Shown: positions 1-7,811, counted from the first letter of the stretch. The stretch is DNA of 11,065 bases from Bacteroidaceae bacterium (GCA_021443285.1 JABUUG010000023.1:7263-18327), one strand, 5' to 3'. Program-made: numbers and translations. Notes: a model not told the origin generated them from the letters alone.

Positions 1-692
1 ACCTTGCCGAGCAGGTTCTCGATGATTCCAATCTTTGTGGAAACCTTAGAGCCACCCATGATTGCGGTGAAAGGACGCTGAATGTCGCCGAGGACCTTGT
101 CAACAGCGTTTACTTCCTTCTCCATAAGGAAGCCGAGCATCTTGCTGTCCTTGTCGAAGAACTCGTCGATTACGGCTGTCGAAGCGTGCTTGCGGTGTGC
201 TGTTCCGAAGGCATCCATTACATAGCAGTCAGCGTATGAAGCGAGTTTCTTTGCGAAAGCCTTCTGCGAAACCTTCATCGCCTTCTTTGCCTCATCAAAC
301 TCAGGTGTACCCTTTTCTACATCTACTGGCTTGCCTTCCTCTTCTGGATAGAAGCGAAGGTTCTCCAACAGGAGGGCTTCACCCATTTTCAGGTTTGCAG
401 CCTCTGCCTCTGCATTTGCGCAGTCAGGAGCGAACTTTACCTCTACACCGAGAGCGGCAGACACGTTAGGAACAATCTGCTTCAGCGACTTCTTCATATC
501 CACCTTGCCCTTTGGCTTGCCCATGTGGCTCATCATGATAACAGCACCACCGTCTTCAAGAATCTTCTTGAGTGTAGGCAGCGCACCCTTGATACGAGTT
601 TCGTCTGTTACGACACCTTCCTTTGTGGGAACATTGAAGTCCACGCGAACAATTGCTTTTTTACCAGCAAAATTGAAATCTGAGATTTTCAT
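1..692 (-). CDS. pgk: Phosphoglycerate kinase, N-terminal part (C-terminus beyond window)
   Basis: This is the cytosolic glycolytic enzyme that interconverts 1,3-bisphosphoglycerate + ADP and 3-phosphoglycerate + ATP. The minus-strand reading frame from the ATG at 692-690 is open to the window edge and gives about 230 residues of a usual length near 400-415. The N-terminal substrate-binding lobe and the start of the nucleotide lobe are visible. It opens [20 protein letters not shown], followed by the family signature VRVDFNVP (residues 16-23), [12 protein letters not shown] (30-41), SHMGKPKG (55-62, the HLGRP-type loop), [12 protein letters not shown], and [16 protein letters not shown] near the truncation. 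The start is well placed because family members begin just before the '[18 protein letters not shown]' segment. The leader (693-751) is A/T-rich with no purine Shine-Dalgarno and no clear TAnnTTTG box. The gene lies downstream of the PpiD-like gene on the same strand but is separated from it by a terminator hairpin. Identification is very secure. Confidence 0.97.
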   Translation of the reverse strand, partial: MKISDFNFAGKKAIVRVDFNVPTKEGVVTDETRIKGALPTLKKILEDGGAVIMMSHMGKPKGKVDMKKSLKQIVPNVSAALGVEVKFAPDCANAEAEAANLKMGEALLLENLRFYPEEEGKPVDVEKGTPEFDEAKKAMKVSQKAFAKKLASYADCYVMDAFGTAHRKHASTAVIDEFFDKDSKMLGFLMEKEVNAVDKVLGDIQRPFTAIMGGSKVSTKIGIIENLLGK

Positions 693-751
693 AGCTTTTA
701 TGTTTATTTTTGGATGATTTGAAGGAATTTGTTTCTATAGCGAGTATAATG

Positions 752-785
752 AAAAATGTACGCGCGCATATGCACGCATACATTT
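752..785 (-). terminator. Intrinsic terminator after the PpiD-like gene
   Basis: On the minus strand this is a 28-base stem region (756-783, extendable by two A:T pairs to 754-785) centred on GCATATGC, followed by a run of T (complement of A752-A756). The two non-Watson-Crick positions become G:U wobble pairs when read as minus-strand RNA but A/C mismatches when read as plus-strand RNA. The structure is therefore better suited to minus-strand transcripts. It begins a few bases after the stop codon (795-793) of the upstream gene and lies before pgk, as expected for a terminator between them. Confidence 0.75.
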
Positions 786-792
786 ACCTTAT

Positions 793-2943
793 TTAGAAGA
801 AGATATAGCGGTTGTCCTTTATGTCAGCCTTGAGCATGAGCTCCTGCATGAAGCCCTGAGCACTCATGAGTGCCTTCTGCTGGAGCTTCTGAGCCATAGC
901 CTTGCTGTCCATCTTGTTTGAGACAGCAGTCTTGTCTGTTACCTGGAACACGTAAACGCCAGCGTTACCCTTCACGGCAGACTTGCCCATCTTGCCCTTG
1001 GCAGTGGCGGTTACAGCACCGCTGAGTGCTGGTTCTGGAGAACCGGTCTCGGTGATGAATGCCGGCGAGGCAAATGTTATCTGCTTAACCTCAGAAACCT
1101 TTGCGCCAGCCTTCTCTGCATCTGCAACAGACTTGCACTTGGAAGCCTTCTCCATGAGTTTGGCAGCCTTCTTGTCGTTGAGGGCGAGCGACTTGATGAA
1201 GTTCTTCACATTTGCATCATCAAGCGAAGCATAGCCTTCCTCATTAATCTTGTCAAGCACAACAACCATGAAGTGGTCGCCATTGTCGCCGCACTCATAG
1301 AGTTTCGACACATCGCCGACACTGGTGTCCTTGTCGAATATCCATTTCAGCACCTCGCTTGTAGAGTGAACGTTTGCCACGTTGTGAACGGTTGTTACAA
1401 TGTCGTTCAGAGGCTTAACCTCATATTCGTACTGCTTGGCATTCTTCTTCAGGTCATCGAGGCTCTTGGATTTTGCGACATACTCGCTGAACTTGTTGAA
1501 CTCCTTTGTATTGGTTTCCTTGGAGAACTGTATAGGCTTCTTCACGACAGCCACATCATACATATCCTTGAAAGCCTTCTTGGCGACAACCTTTATCACA
1601 AGATGTCCGGCAGAGAGCTTCAGATTATTCACCTCTCCCTCAGTGCCTTTGAGAAGGGCTTCGAGATAAGCCTTAGTGTCCTGATCTACAGATGGTGTGC
1701 TCTGATACTGGGCTGATGTGATGGTCTGCTCTGTACCCGGCTGACCGTATTTCTTTGCAAGAGTCTCAAAGTCTGCGCCACCATTGAGGGCGGTTACAAC
1801 TGAGTCTGCCTTCTTCTGTGCCACAGCAGCGTCGGCATCAGCAATCTGTATGGCACGGAATGTTACAGAGTCCGGAAGCTGCACCTTGCCGATGAGCTTC
1901 ACAACATTCATCGTGTTGTCCCTCTTGTTTTCCTTATTGGCAGATGTGGAGCCAACGGCGAGAGAGTCGATGAGAGCGGCGATGTCTGCCGGGTATGCAC
2001 TCTTCAGCTTTGCAAGACCGTTGTATGTTACGAGCGAACCCGACTTGCGTACAACCTCTGCGGCATCCTTGCCGCCTTCGAGGTCTGCCTTGTAGCCAGC
2101 CATTTCCTTGTTGAGGGCGTTTATGTCTGCCGATGATGGCATCACCTGAACATCAACATACTGGATATTGCGTGTCTCCTGATAGCGGCGGAAACCATCC
2201 TTCAGTTCATCATACTTTGCCTTCAGGTCTGCATCTTCTACCTTCACATCCTTGTCGTTCAGCGAAGAGTAGGAGAAAGAAGCGAGCTGTATGGTAGCCT
2301 CGTTGTTCTCTGCCTCAAACAGAGCCTTCTCTGATATACTGTTAGAGAGCATACAGCCACCGAGAAGCACCTGATACTTCTGCTGGAGCAGCTGGTTACG
2401 CAGAGTCTTCTCTATAAACTGCCAGTAGTCGTAAACAGGCTTCATCTGCTCTGCCATCTGTGGGTTTGTTCCCTGCACCTTCTTGAAGTTGGAGAGGAAC
2501 TCCTTCAGCAGGTTTACGTCGAAGCGGCCTGTCTGCTGGTTGACAAACGGAGTCTGTGAGAGCATTGGGTGTGTACCCTCTGAAAGCGTGGTCTGCAGCT
2601 CCTTGTCTGTTACTGTCAGTCCGAGAGTCTTGCATTCATTCTCAAGCACCTTCTGCGACACGTAGTTCTGCCAAGCCATATCGCGAATCTGGCTCAGTTC
2701 GTCAGCGCTGAAATCGTCGCGCTGCTGCATGACCTTCATCGCTGTTGTGTATTCGTCAACGATTATGTTGAAGTCCTGTACACTGAGTTTCTCTCCGAGC
2801 ACTTCACCTACTCTCTGGCTCGCCTCGTTGCGCGTTGACTCGCAAGAGCGGAACAACTCTTCGGCAATGAAAGCGAAGAGGGCGAAGCCGATAATGCAGA
2901 TGAGCAAAAGGCTTCTGTTTCTGATTTTTCCTAATACTGCCAT
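793..2943 (-). CDS. PpiD/SurA-like membrane-anchored peptidyl-prolyl isomerase family protein
   Basis: This is a 716-residue envelope folding factor of the SurA N-terminal/PpiD type, expected to be anchored in the inner membrane with its bulk in the periplasm, where it assists newly exported proteins. A short basic N-terminus (KIRNR) precedes one membrane segment at about residues 11-28. It is followed by a helical SurA_N-like region (about 35-200, with GEVLGEKLSVQDF and repeated Gln/Met-rich helices) and a charged helical stretch. A degenerate parvulin-like unit spans about 358-455 (RAIQIADAD..., then ADSVVTALNGGADFETLAKKYG, ending SAGHLVIKVVAKK). The C-terminal part (460-716) is lysine/alanine-rich. 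The usual parvulin 'RHIL' histidine is replaced (R363-A364-I365-Q366), so isomerase activity is doubtful and a chaperone role is more likely. The length agrees with PpiD-like proteins of Bacteroidota. The start ATG follows an A-rich leader and sits directly before the membrane anchor. A symbol is withheld because orthology to ppiD versus surA is not certain. Confidence 0.88.
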   Translation of the reverse strand: MAVLGKIRNRSLLLICIIGFALFAFIAEELFRSCESTRNEASQRVGEVLGEKLSVQDFNIIVDEYTTAMKVMQQRDDFSADELSQIRDMAWQNYVSQKVLENECKTLGLTVTDKELQTTLSEGTHPMLSQTPFVNQQTGRFDVNLLKEFLSNFKKVQGTNPQMAEQMKPVYDYWQFIEKTLRNQLLQQKYQVLLGGCMLSNSISEKALFEAENNEATIQLASFSYSSLNDKDVKVEDADLKAKYDELKDGFRRYQETRNIQYVDVQVMPSSADINALNKEMAGYKADLEGGKDAAEVVRKSGSLVTYNGLAKLKSAYPADIAALIDSLAVGSTSANKENKRDNTMNVVKLIGKVQLPDSVTFRAIQIADADAAVAQKKADSVVTALNGGADFETLAKKYGQPGTEQTITSAQYQSTPSVDQDTKAYLEALLKGTEGEVNNLKLSAGHLVIKVVAKKAFKDMYDVAVVKKPIQFSKETNTKEFNKFSEYVAKSKSLDDLKKNAKQYEYEVKPLNDIVTTVHNVANVHSTSEVLKWIFDKDTSVGDVSKLYECGDNGDHFMVVVLDKINEEGYASLDDANVKNFIKSLALNDKKAAKLMEKASKCKSVADAEKAGAKVSEVKQITFASPAFITETGSPEPALSGAVTATAKGKMGKSAVKGNAGVYVFQVTDKTAVSNKMDSKAMAQKLQQKALMSAQGFMQELMLKADIKDNRYIFF

Positions 2944-3033
2944 TTTTTATTTGTTTTAATTTTTATTTCTGGTTTTGATTTTCAGTAATCATTGAGGAAA
3001 TGAGGACGGATGTCCATTATCCTAAAACGGCTG

Positions 3034-3069
3034 CAAATTTAACTAATCATATATGCTTACACAGACAAA
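3034..3069 (-). promoter_or_regulatory. Putative promoter of the PpiD-like gene
   Basis: Reading the minus strand, TAAATTTG (3041-3034) matches the Bacteroidota -7 element TAnnTTTG exactly. A TTTG (3069-3066) lies 24 bases upstream, longer than the usual spacing of about 19-21, so the -33 assignment is weak. It would give a leader of roughly 85 nt for the gene starting at 2943. Confidence 0.5.
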
Positions 3070-3126
3070 ACAAGAGAAAAAAAGGATAAAAAGGCATAAA
3101 AATCAACTCATTTACCGATAAAAGCC

Positions 3127-3155
3127 TTGCTCATATTTCATTTTTGCTAATTTTG
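3127..3155 (+). promoter_or_regulatory. Putative xseA promoter, giving a near-leaderless mRNA
   Basis: TTG (3127-3129), an 18-base spacer and TAATTTTG (3148-3155) match the Bacteroidota sigma factor consensus TTTG-N(about 19)-TAnnTTTG. Only five bases (CGCTA) separate the -7 box from the xseA ATG at 3161. A start site a few bases after the box would therefore fall at or next to the start codon. No other TAnnTTTG on the plus strand was seen in the 217-bp gap. Confidence 0.65.
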
Positions 3156-3160
3156 CGCTA

Positions 3161-4396
3161 ATGGAAACCGGCAAAAGATACACCCTGCACCAACTGAACA
3201 CCCTCGTGAAAAACGCTATTGAGGGGAATATGGACTTTGCCTACTGGGTGGAAGCCGAGATATCCAGCCTCTCCGTAAAGGCAGGGCACTGCTACATCGA
3301 CCTTATTGAAAAAGACCCACGCTCCAACACTCCAACAGCCCACTCCAGGGCGCAATGCTGGGCAAACCAGTGGGCTTACGTCTCAGGGCATTTCCTTTCC
3401 TCCACAGGCTCACAACTGGCGGCAGGCATGAAGATTCTCGTGCAGGTACGCCCCACATTCCACGCAGCCTATGGTTTCTCTTGGAACATCATCGACATAG
3501 ACCCCACCTACACCATCGGCGACATGCAGCGCAAGCGCGAGGAGATTATAAGGACGCTCAAGGAGGATGGGGTCTTTGACATGCAGAGGCAGTTGCCCTT
3601 CTCTGCATTCACGAAAAGGATAGCCGTCATCTCTGCAAAAAACGCGGCGGGGTATGGGGACTTCTGCTCACAACTTGCCGGCAACACCTACGGTTTCCGT
3701 TTCCACACAGAACTTTTCGAGGCAGTCATGCAGGGTGAGAACGTGGAGAAAAGCATCATCGCCGCACTGAATGCCATATACGAACGCATTGACGAGTTCG
3801 ACTGCGTGGTGATAATACGCGGCGGTGGAGCAACATCCGACCTGTCGGGCTTCGACACACTGCCATTAGCACAGCACGTAGCACAGTTTCCCCTGCCAAT
3901 CATCACGGGCATAGGCCATGAGCGCGACAACTGCGTAATCGACCTCATCTCCTTTGCAAGAGTGAAGACCCCTACAGCGGCGGCGGTAATGCTCATAGAC
4001 AACCTCGCGGCAACATTCGACATCATAGACTCCGTTCGGGCTCGTGTGGAGCGGTTCGCGAAGAACGCCATCTCCACAGAACGTCTTAAACTACAGTCTG
4101 TTACAGAGAAGCTTCCCTATCTCGCGCACCTTGCCATCAACCAACAGAGAAACACCCTACAGCTCATCAGTACAAAAATCAACGGCCTTTCATCTTTAGC
4201 CATACAGAACGAAAAGAACCGCCTTTTGCTGCTCACCGAGAAGGTTCGCAACCTGAACCCCGAACTACTGTTGCAGCGCGGCTATTCAATGACTTTCGCT
4301 AACGGAAAGATAGTTACATCCACTGCCCAACTGAGACCAGGCGACACAATCACCACAAAACTGAAGGACGGCAAAATCACATCCATTGTCAAATAA
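3161..4396 (+). CDS. xseA: Exodeoxyribonuclease VII large subunit
   Basis: This is the large, catalytic subunit of exonuclease VII, a cytosolic enzyme that degrades single-stranded DNA from both ends to oligonucleotides and works with several copies of the small subunit XseB. The 411-residue product has an N-terminal OB-fold DNA-binding region (about 1-115: YTLHQLN, WVEAEISSLSVKAGHCYIDLIE) followed by the catalytic domain. The conserved blocks are RIAVISAKNAAGYGDF (153-168), VVIIRGGGATSDLSGFDTLPLA (216-237), PIITGIGHERDN (246-257) and VKTPTAAA (268-275). A shortened helical region and a small C-terminal domain (QRGYSMTFANGK, near 365-375) close the protein. It is somewhat shorter than the roughly 455-residue E. 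coli protein. The ATG at 3161 is right because family members begin with the same YTLxQLN-type helix. The next gene starts 55 bp downstream and is not xseB; no small-subunit gene is visible in this window. Confidence 0.95.
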   Translation: METGKRYTLHQLNTLVKNAIEGNMDFAYWVEAEISSLSVKAGHCYIDLIEKDPRSNTPTAHSRAQCWANQWAYVSGHFLSSTGSQLAAGMKILVQVRPTFHAAYGFSWNIIDIDPTYTIGDMQRKREEIIRTLKEDGVFDMQRQLPFSAFTKRIAVISAKNAAGYGDFCSQLAGNTYGFRFHTELFEAVMQGENVEKSIIAALNAIYERIDEFDCVVIIRGGGATSDLSGFDTLPLAQHVAQFPLPIITGIGHERDNCVIDLISFARVKTPTAAAVMLIDNLAATFDIIDSVRARVERFAKNAISTERLKLQSVTEKLPYLAHLAINQQRNTLQLISTKINGLSSLAIQNEKNRLLLLTEKVRNLNPELLLQRGYSMTFANGKIVTSTAQLRPGDTITTKLKDGKITSIVK

Positions 4397-4451
4397 CATC
4401 CAAACAAATAAAAAGCCATCGGCATCAACAGGGCTCAGCCATCAAACAACC

Positions 4452-5738
4452 ATGAACAACAAACCATCTGACTCAGGGACACAAAGCTATCTCGTCCCCT
4501 TCATCCTCATCACCAGCCTCTTCTTCTTCTGGGGCGTCGCCAACAACATGACCGACACTCTGCTCTCCGCCTTCAAGCGTATAATGAGCATGAGCGACAC
4601 ACAGACATCCCTTATCCAGTTCGCTTTCTATGGCAGTTATTTCTGCTTTGCCCTGCCCGCAGCTCTTTTTATCCGGAAATACAGCTACAAGGCAGGCGTA
4701 CTTCTCGGTCTTGTGCTATACGCTGGCGGCGCAATGCTCTTCTATCCCGCAGCACAGGCGGCAAGCTACACCTTCTATCTTGTGGCAATCTATATTCTTG
4801 CCGGCGGATGCTCCATTCTCGAGACAACCGCCAACCCATACATTCTCGCCATGGGTTCTCCCGAAAGGGCCACATACCGCCTCAATGTGGCACAGGCGTT
4901 CAACCCTCTCGGCTCCATATCGGGCATACTCCTCAGCCAGTATTTTATTCTTTCAGAGCTTAACACTGCCAACGAGCAGGTCCGCGCAGCCATGTCGGAG
5001 CAGGAGCTTGCCGCCATGCAGCAGGGTGAGCTGAACGCCGTTACATACACCTACATGGGTGTCGGCGCAGTCCTCCTCGTCGTACTGCTCATAATGTGCA
5101 TATACAAGATGCCGGCAGAGAAAAAGGTTTCTGACGACAAAGACCTCTCGCTCGGCGCATCCTTCTCACGTCTTCTTGCCAACAAACGCTACAGTTTCGG
5201 CGTGCTGGCGCAGTTCTTCTATGTCGGCGCACAGATAGGAGTGTGGAGCTACACCATACGCCTCGTCATGCAGGAGCTCAACATCGTCGAGAAGGATGCC
5301 GCCACATATTACCTTCTTTCTATCGTCTGCTTCAGTCTGTCGCGCTTCGTCTTCACATTCCTTATGCGCTATGTCAGACCATCATTCCTCCTTGCACTCG
5401 CGTCCATAGCCGCACTACTCTGCTCCGTACTCGTAACGGCGACACAGGGTTCGGGCATGACCACCGTTGTCCTCCTTGTAGGCATCAGCGTGTTCATGTC
5501 GCTCATGTTCCCCACCATATACGGCATTGCCCTTGAGGATGTCGGTGACGACGCGAAGATTGCCGCTTCGGGACTGATAATGGCGATACTCGGCGGCGCA
5601 CTCCTCACTCCTCTACAGGGCATAGTGTCCGACAACTCAACCATCGGCACAGCCTACCTTATCCCAGCCTTCTGCTTCGTAGTAGTCCTTGCTTTTGCTA
5701 TCTACGCAATGAAGACAGAGAAAACACAGAAGAAATGA
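4452..5738 (+). CDS. fucP: FucP-type L-fucose (sugar)/H+ symporter, MFS superfamily
   Basis: This is an inner-membrane major facilitator that imports L-fucose or a similar sugar with a proton. From the ATG at 4452 it has 428 residues and about 12 hydrophobic segments. It tracks E. coli FucP closely from memory: SYLVPFILITSLFFFWGVANNMTD (12-35), IQFAFYGSYF, YSYKAGVLLGLVLYAGGA, ILETTANPY (122-130), RLNVAQAFNPLG (143-154), VLAQFFYVGAQIGVWSY, FPTIYGIAL and GGALLTPLQGIVSD. D35 and E124 stand 89 residues apart, as do the proton/sugar-coupling D46 and E135 of E. coli FucP; Q148 and N151 match that protein's sugar-site Q159 and N162. An upstream in-frame TTG at 4386 would overlap the end of xseA and add 22 polar residues, but ATG 4452 is preferred. 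The gene lies between xseA (55 bp upstream) and an aldo/keto reductase (24 bp downstream). L-fucose is the best guess; related glucose/galactose transporters share the fold, so substrate is inferred. Confidence 0.88.
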   Translation: MNNKPSDSGTQSYLVPFILITSLFFFWGVANNMTDTLLSAFKRIMSMSDTQTSLIQFAFYGSYFCFALPAALFIRKYSYKAGVLLGLVLYAGGAMLFYPAAQAASYTFYLVAIYILAGGCSILETTANPYILAMGSPERATYRLNVAQAFNPLGSISGILLSQYFILSELNTANEQVRAAMSEQELAAMQQGELNAVTYTYMGVGAVLLVVLLIMCIYKMPAEKKVSDDKDLSLGASFSRLLANKRYSFGVLAQFFYVGAQIGVWSYTIRLVMQELNIVEKDAATYYLLSIVCFSLSRFVFTFLMRYVRPSFLLALASIAALLCSVLVTATQGSGMTTVVLLVGISVFMSLMFPTIYGIALEDVGDDAKIAASGLIMAILGGALLTPLQGIVSDNSTIGTAYLIPAFCFVVVLAFAIYAMKTEKTQKK

Positions 5739-5762
5739 ACATAAACACAGAAATACAGAATC

Positions 5763-6698
5763 ATGAACTACAATGAAATCGGAAAGACAGGCATGAAGGT
5801 CTCTAACCTGTCGTTTGGGGCATCATCCCTCGGCGGGGTGTTCCATGATGTGAAAGAGAAAGAGGCTATAGAGGCTGTATTCGCCGCTGTGGATGGAGGC
5901 ATCAACTTCATCGACGTATCGCCCTACTACGGCCACTACCGCGCAGAGACAGTGCTCGGCAAGGCGCTCAAAGAGATAGACCGCAACAAATACTACCTCT
6001 CCACAAAAGTGGGACGCTACGGAAAGGACGGAGTGAACACATGGGACTACTCTGCAAAGCGCGCGAAGGAAAGCGTCTATGAGAGTATGGACCGCCTGAA
6101 CATCGACTACATAGACCTTATCAACGTTCACGACATAGAGTTCTGCTCCGACCTTGCCATCGTGGCTAACGAGACTCTCCCTGCCCTGCATGAGCTCAAA
6201 GCAGAGGGCGTAGTCAAGCACGTCGGCATAACAGACCTGCAGCCAGAGAACCTCAAATGGGTCATTGAACATACACCCAAAGGCACAATAGAAAGCGTGC
6301 TGTGCTTCTGCCACTACTGCCTCAACGACGATATGCTCCTCGACTATCTCGATTTCTTTGAGCAGAACCAGGTGGGCGTCATCAACGCCTCGCCACTGTC
6401 TATGGGCTTGCTCTCACAGCGCGGCGCGCCGGCATGGCACCCCGCACCGGAATCGCTCAAGCAGCGGTGTGCAGAGGCGGCAGACCTTTGCAAGCAGCGC
6501 GGGGTAATCATCGAACAGCTCGCCATGCAGTACAGCGTCAGCAACCCACGCATCGCGACAACCCTCTTCTCCTCTGCAAACCCACTGAATGTAAAGAAGA
6601 ACATCGACTTCGTCAATGCCCCATTCGATGAAGACCTCGCCAAAGAAGTTCAGGCATTCATCGGCGACCAGATGAGAGTCAGATGGAAGAACAGCTGA
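5763..6698 (+). CDS. Aldo/keto reductase, L-galactose/L-fucose 1-dehydrogenase-like
   Basis: This is a 311-residue cytosolic NAD(P)-dependent oxidoreductase of the aldo/keto reductase superfamily, a (beta/alpha)8 barrel. The catalytic tetrad is visible: D51 and Y56 in NFIDVSPYYGHY, K82 in LSTKVGRYG, and H123 in LINVHDIEF. The opening MNYNEIGKTGMKVSNLSFGASSLGG and the segment FIDVSPYYGHYRAETVLGKALK resemble plant L-galactose dehydrogenase and bacterial D-threo-aldose 1-dehydrogenases, which oxidise C1 of L-galactose or L-fucose to the lactone. The C-terminal cofactor region includes NASPLSMGLLSQRG and TLFSSANPLNVKKNI. It is 24 bp downstream of the FucP-type symporter and surely co-transcribed with it, supporting a sugar substrate delivered by that transporter. 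A reductase acting on another carbonyl compound cannot be excluded. Substrate is inferred from family resemblance and position; family membership is certain. Confidence 0.9.
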   Translation: MNYNEIGKTGMKVSNLSFGASSLGGVFHDVKEKEAIEAVFAAVDGGINFIDVSPYYGHYRAETVLGKALKEIDRNKYYLSTKVGRYGKDGVNTWDYSAKRAKESVYESMDRLNIDYIDLINVHDIEFCSDLAIVANETLPALHELKAEGVVKHVGITDLQPENLKWVIEHTPKGTIESVLCFCHYCLNDDMLLDYLDFFEQNQVGVINASPLSMGLLSQRGAPAWHPAPESLKQRCAEAADLCKQRGVIIEQLAMQYSVSNPRIATTLFSSANPLNVKKNIDFVNAPFDEDLAKEVQAFIGDQMRVRWKNS

Positions 6699-6736
6699 TA
6701 TAAACCAACATACAAAACAATTAAAAAAAGACATTT

Positions 6737-7807
6737 ATGAAAACTCTTTACACGAAATGCATCCTTCCCCTATTCCTGATAATCTTCTCATTGCCGACAT
6801 TCGCAGAAGACGGGGACTATGTTACCCTTGCAAGTCTGACAAATACAGTAGAAGGCGCAACTCAAAATGGATGGACTATACAGGGAGAGATTGGAAAATA
6901 TACAAGTCCTCCTTCTTTAGGAATAAAAAAAGATTGTGTTATTACGTCTCCTGCAATAGATTTCTCTTTGTATTCGTGTGTGGAAATTGTTGCTGATTTG
7001 AAAACTTTCCAAAACGCAACTCTGGTTGTCAAGGACGATAGTGACAATGAATTAGCAAGGCAGGGAGATTTGGACATGAATAATTTCAAACCGTTTACCT
7101 TGAAAATATCTGATACAGATTCTCCAATATCATACAAAACACAGCTAAAACTTGAGTGTATTATCAACAGTGGAAATAATTCCGACAGAGTTACCGTCAA
7201 AGACCTCATCATACGTGGCATAAAGACTCGCGAGTCGGTTGCTATCGGTTCCACAGGTCTTGCCTCCTTCTGCCCACTTCTTGACGTGAATATTCCCGAA
7301 GGGCTGACCGCTTATTACCTGACAAGCGATGGCATCACGGAGACAACCATTAACCTGACTAAATACAGCGGCACAAGCCTAAAGGCCGGTGAAGGCGTAA
7401 TAGTATCTGGAACAAGCAATACCTCCTATCAGTTGGAAAAGGCTACTGGCGAGGTGCAGGCTATAGAAGGCAACCAGCTAAAGGGCTGCACAGAAAACAC
7501 AACTCTTACAGCAGGAGAGGCCTATCTGCTCGCAAAAAACAGTGATGGAACAGCAGCTGTCTTCAAGAAGTGCGCTGCCGGCACACTCGCACAGGGAAAG
7601 GCATACCTGCCTGCAACAAGTGCATCGAAGCTCAATCAGGCTCAGGAAATAAGGGTTGATATGGGCGGCACGACAGCCATAACATCCGCAACCATTTCCT
7701 CCGACCAAGACTCCGAAGAAGGCGCATCATACAGTCTGACCGGTCAGCGTGTGTCGCAGCAGTATAAGGGCATCGTTATTCGCAACGGGAAGAAATTCCT
7801 GAAATAA
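6737..7807 (+). CDS. Secreted protein of unknown function with Prevotella-type C-terminal tail
   Basis: No enzymatic function is recognised. The 356-residue product begins with a clear signal peptide (MKTLYTK, hydrophobic CILPLFLIIFSLPTFA, likely cleavage after A23). Residues about 25-160 look like a beta-sandwich module (ITSPAIDFSLYSCVEIVADL, NATLVVKDD, RVTVKDLIIRG), similar in style to carbohydrate-binding or 'anchor J' jelly-roll domains. Residues about 166-306 resemble a recurring module of Prevotella surface proteins: IGSTGLASFCPLLDV, LKAGEGVIVSGT, AIEGNQLKGC, LTAGEAYLLAKNSDG, QGKAYLPA. A Ser/Asp/Glu-rich linker precedes the tail YSLTGQRVSQQYKGIVIRNG, a form common at the ends of secreted Prevotella proteins. 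GC content falls to roughly 28-43% per 60 bases across 6841-7200 against about 43-58% in the sampled downstream lines, suggesting a mosaic origin. It lies 38 bp after the aldo/keto reductase gene with no visible promoter between them. Family resemblances are from recall. Confidence 0.85.
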   Translation: MKTLYTKCILPLFLIIFSLPTFAEDGDYVTLASLTNTVEGATQNGWTIQGEIGKYTSPPSLGIKKDCVITSPAIDFSLYSCVEIVADLKTFQNATLVVKDDSDNELARQGDLDMNNFKPFTLKISDTDSPISYKTQLKLECIINSGNNSDRVTVKDLIIRGIKTRESVAIGSTGLASFCPLLDVNIPEGLTAYYLTSDGITETTINLTKYSGTSLKAGEGVIVSGTSNTSYQLEKATGEVQAIEGNQLKGCTENTTLTAGEAYLLAKNSDGTAAVFKKCAAGTLAQGKAYLPATSASKLNQAQEIRVDMGGTTAITSATISSDQDSEEGASYSLTGQRVSQQYKGIVIRNGKKFLK

Positions 7808-7811
7808 GCCA

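Noticed and set aside
693..751. A promoter for pgk in its leader
   Set aside because: The 59 bases contain no TAnnTTTG on the minus strand; TATA-like stretches are present but do not fit the Bacteroidota consensus well enough to annotate.
1273..1716. A 147-codon plus-strand frame opposite the PpiD-like gene
   Set aside because: Antisense shadow of a gene with clear domain structure; no promoter or recognisable domain.
4386..4451. TTG start extending FucP by 22 residues and overlapping xseA
   Set aside because: The added residues are polar and unlike the conserved start of the transporter; ATG 4452 lies just before the first membrane segment.
5823..6314. A 163-codon minus-strand frame opposite the aldo/keto reductase
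   Set aside because: The opposite frame carries the full catalytic tetrad and operon spacing; this one is a shadow.
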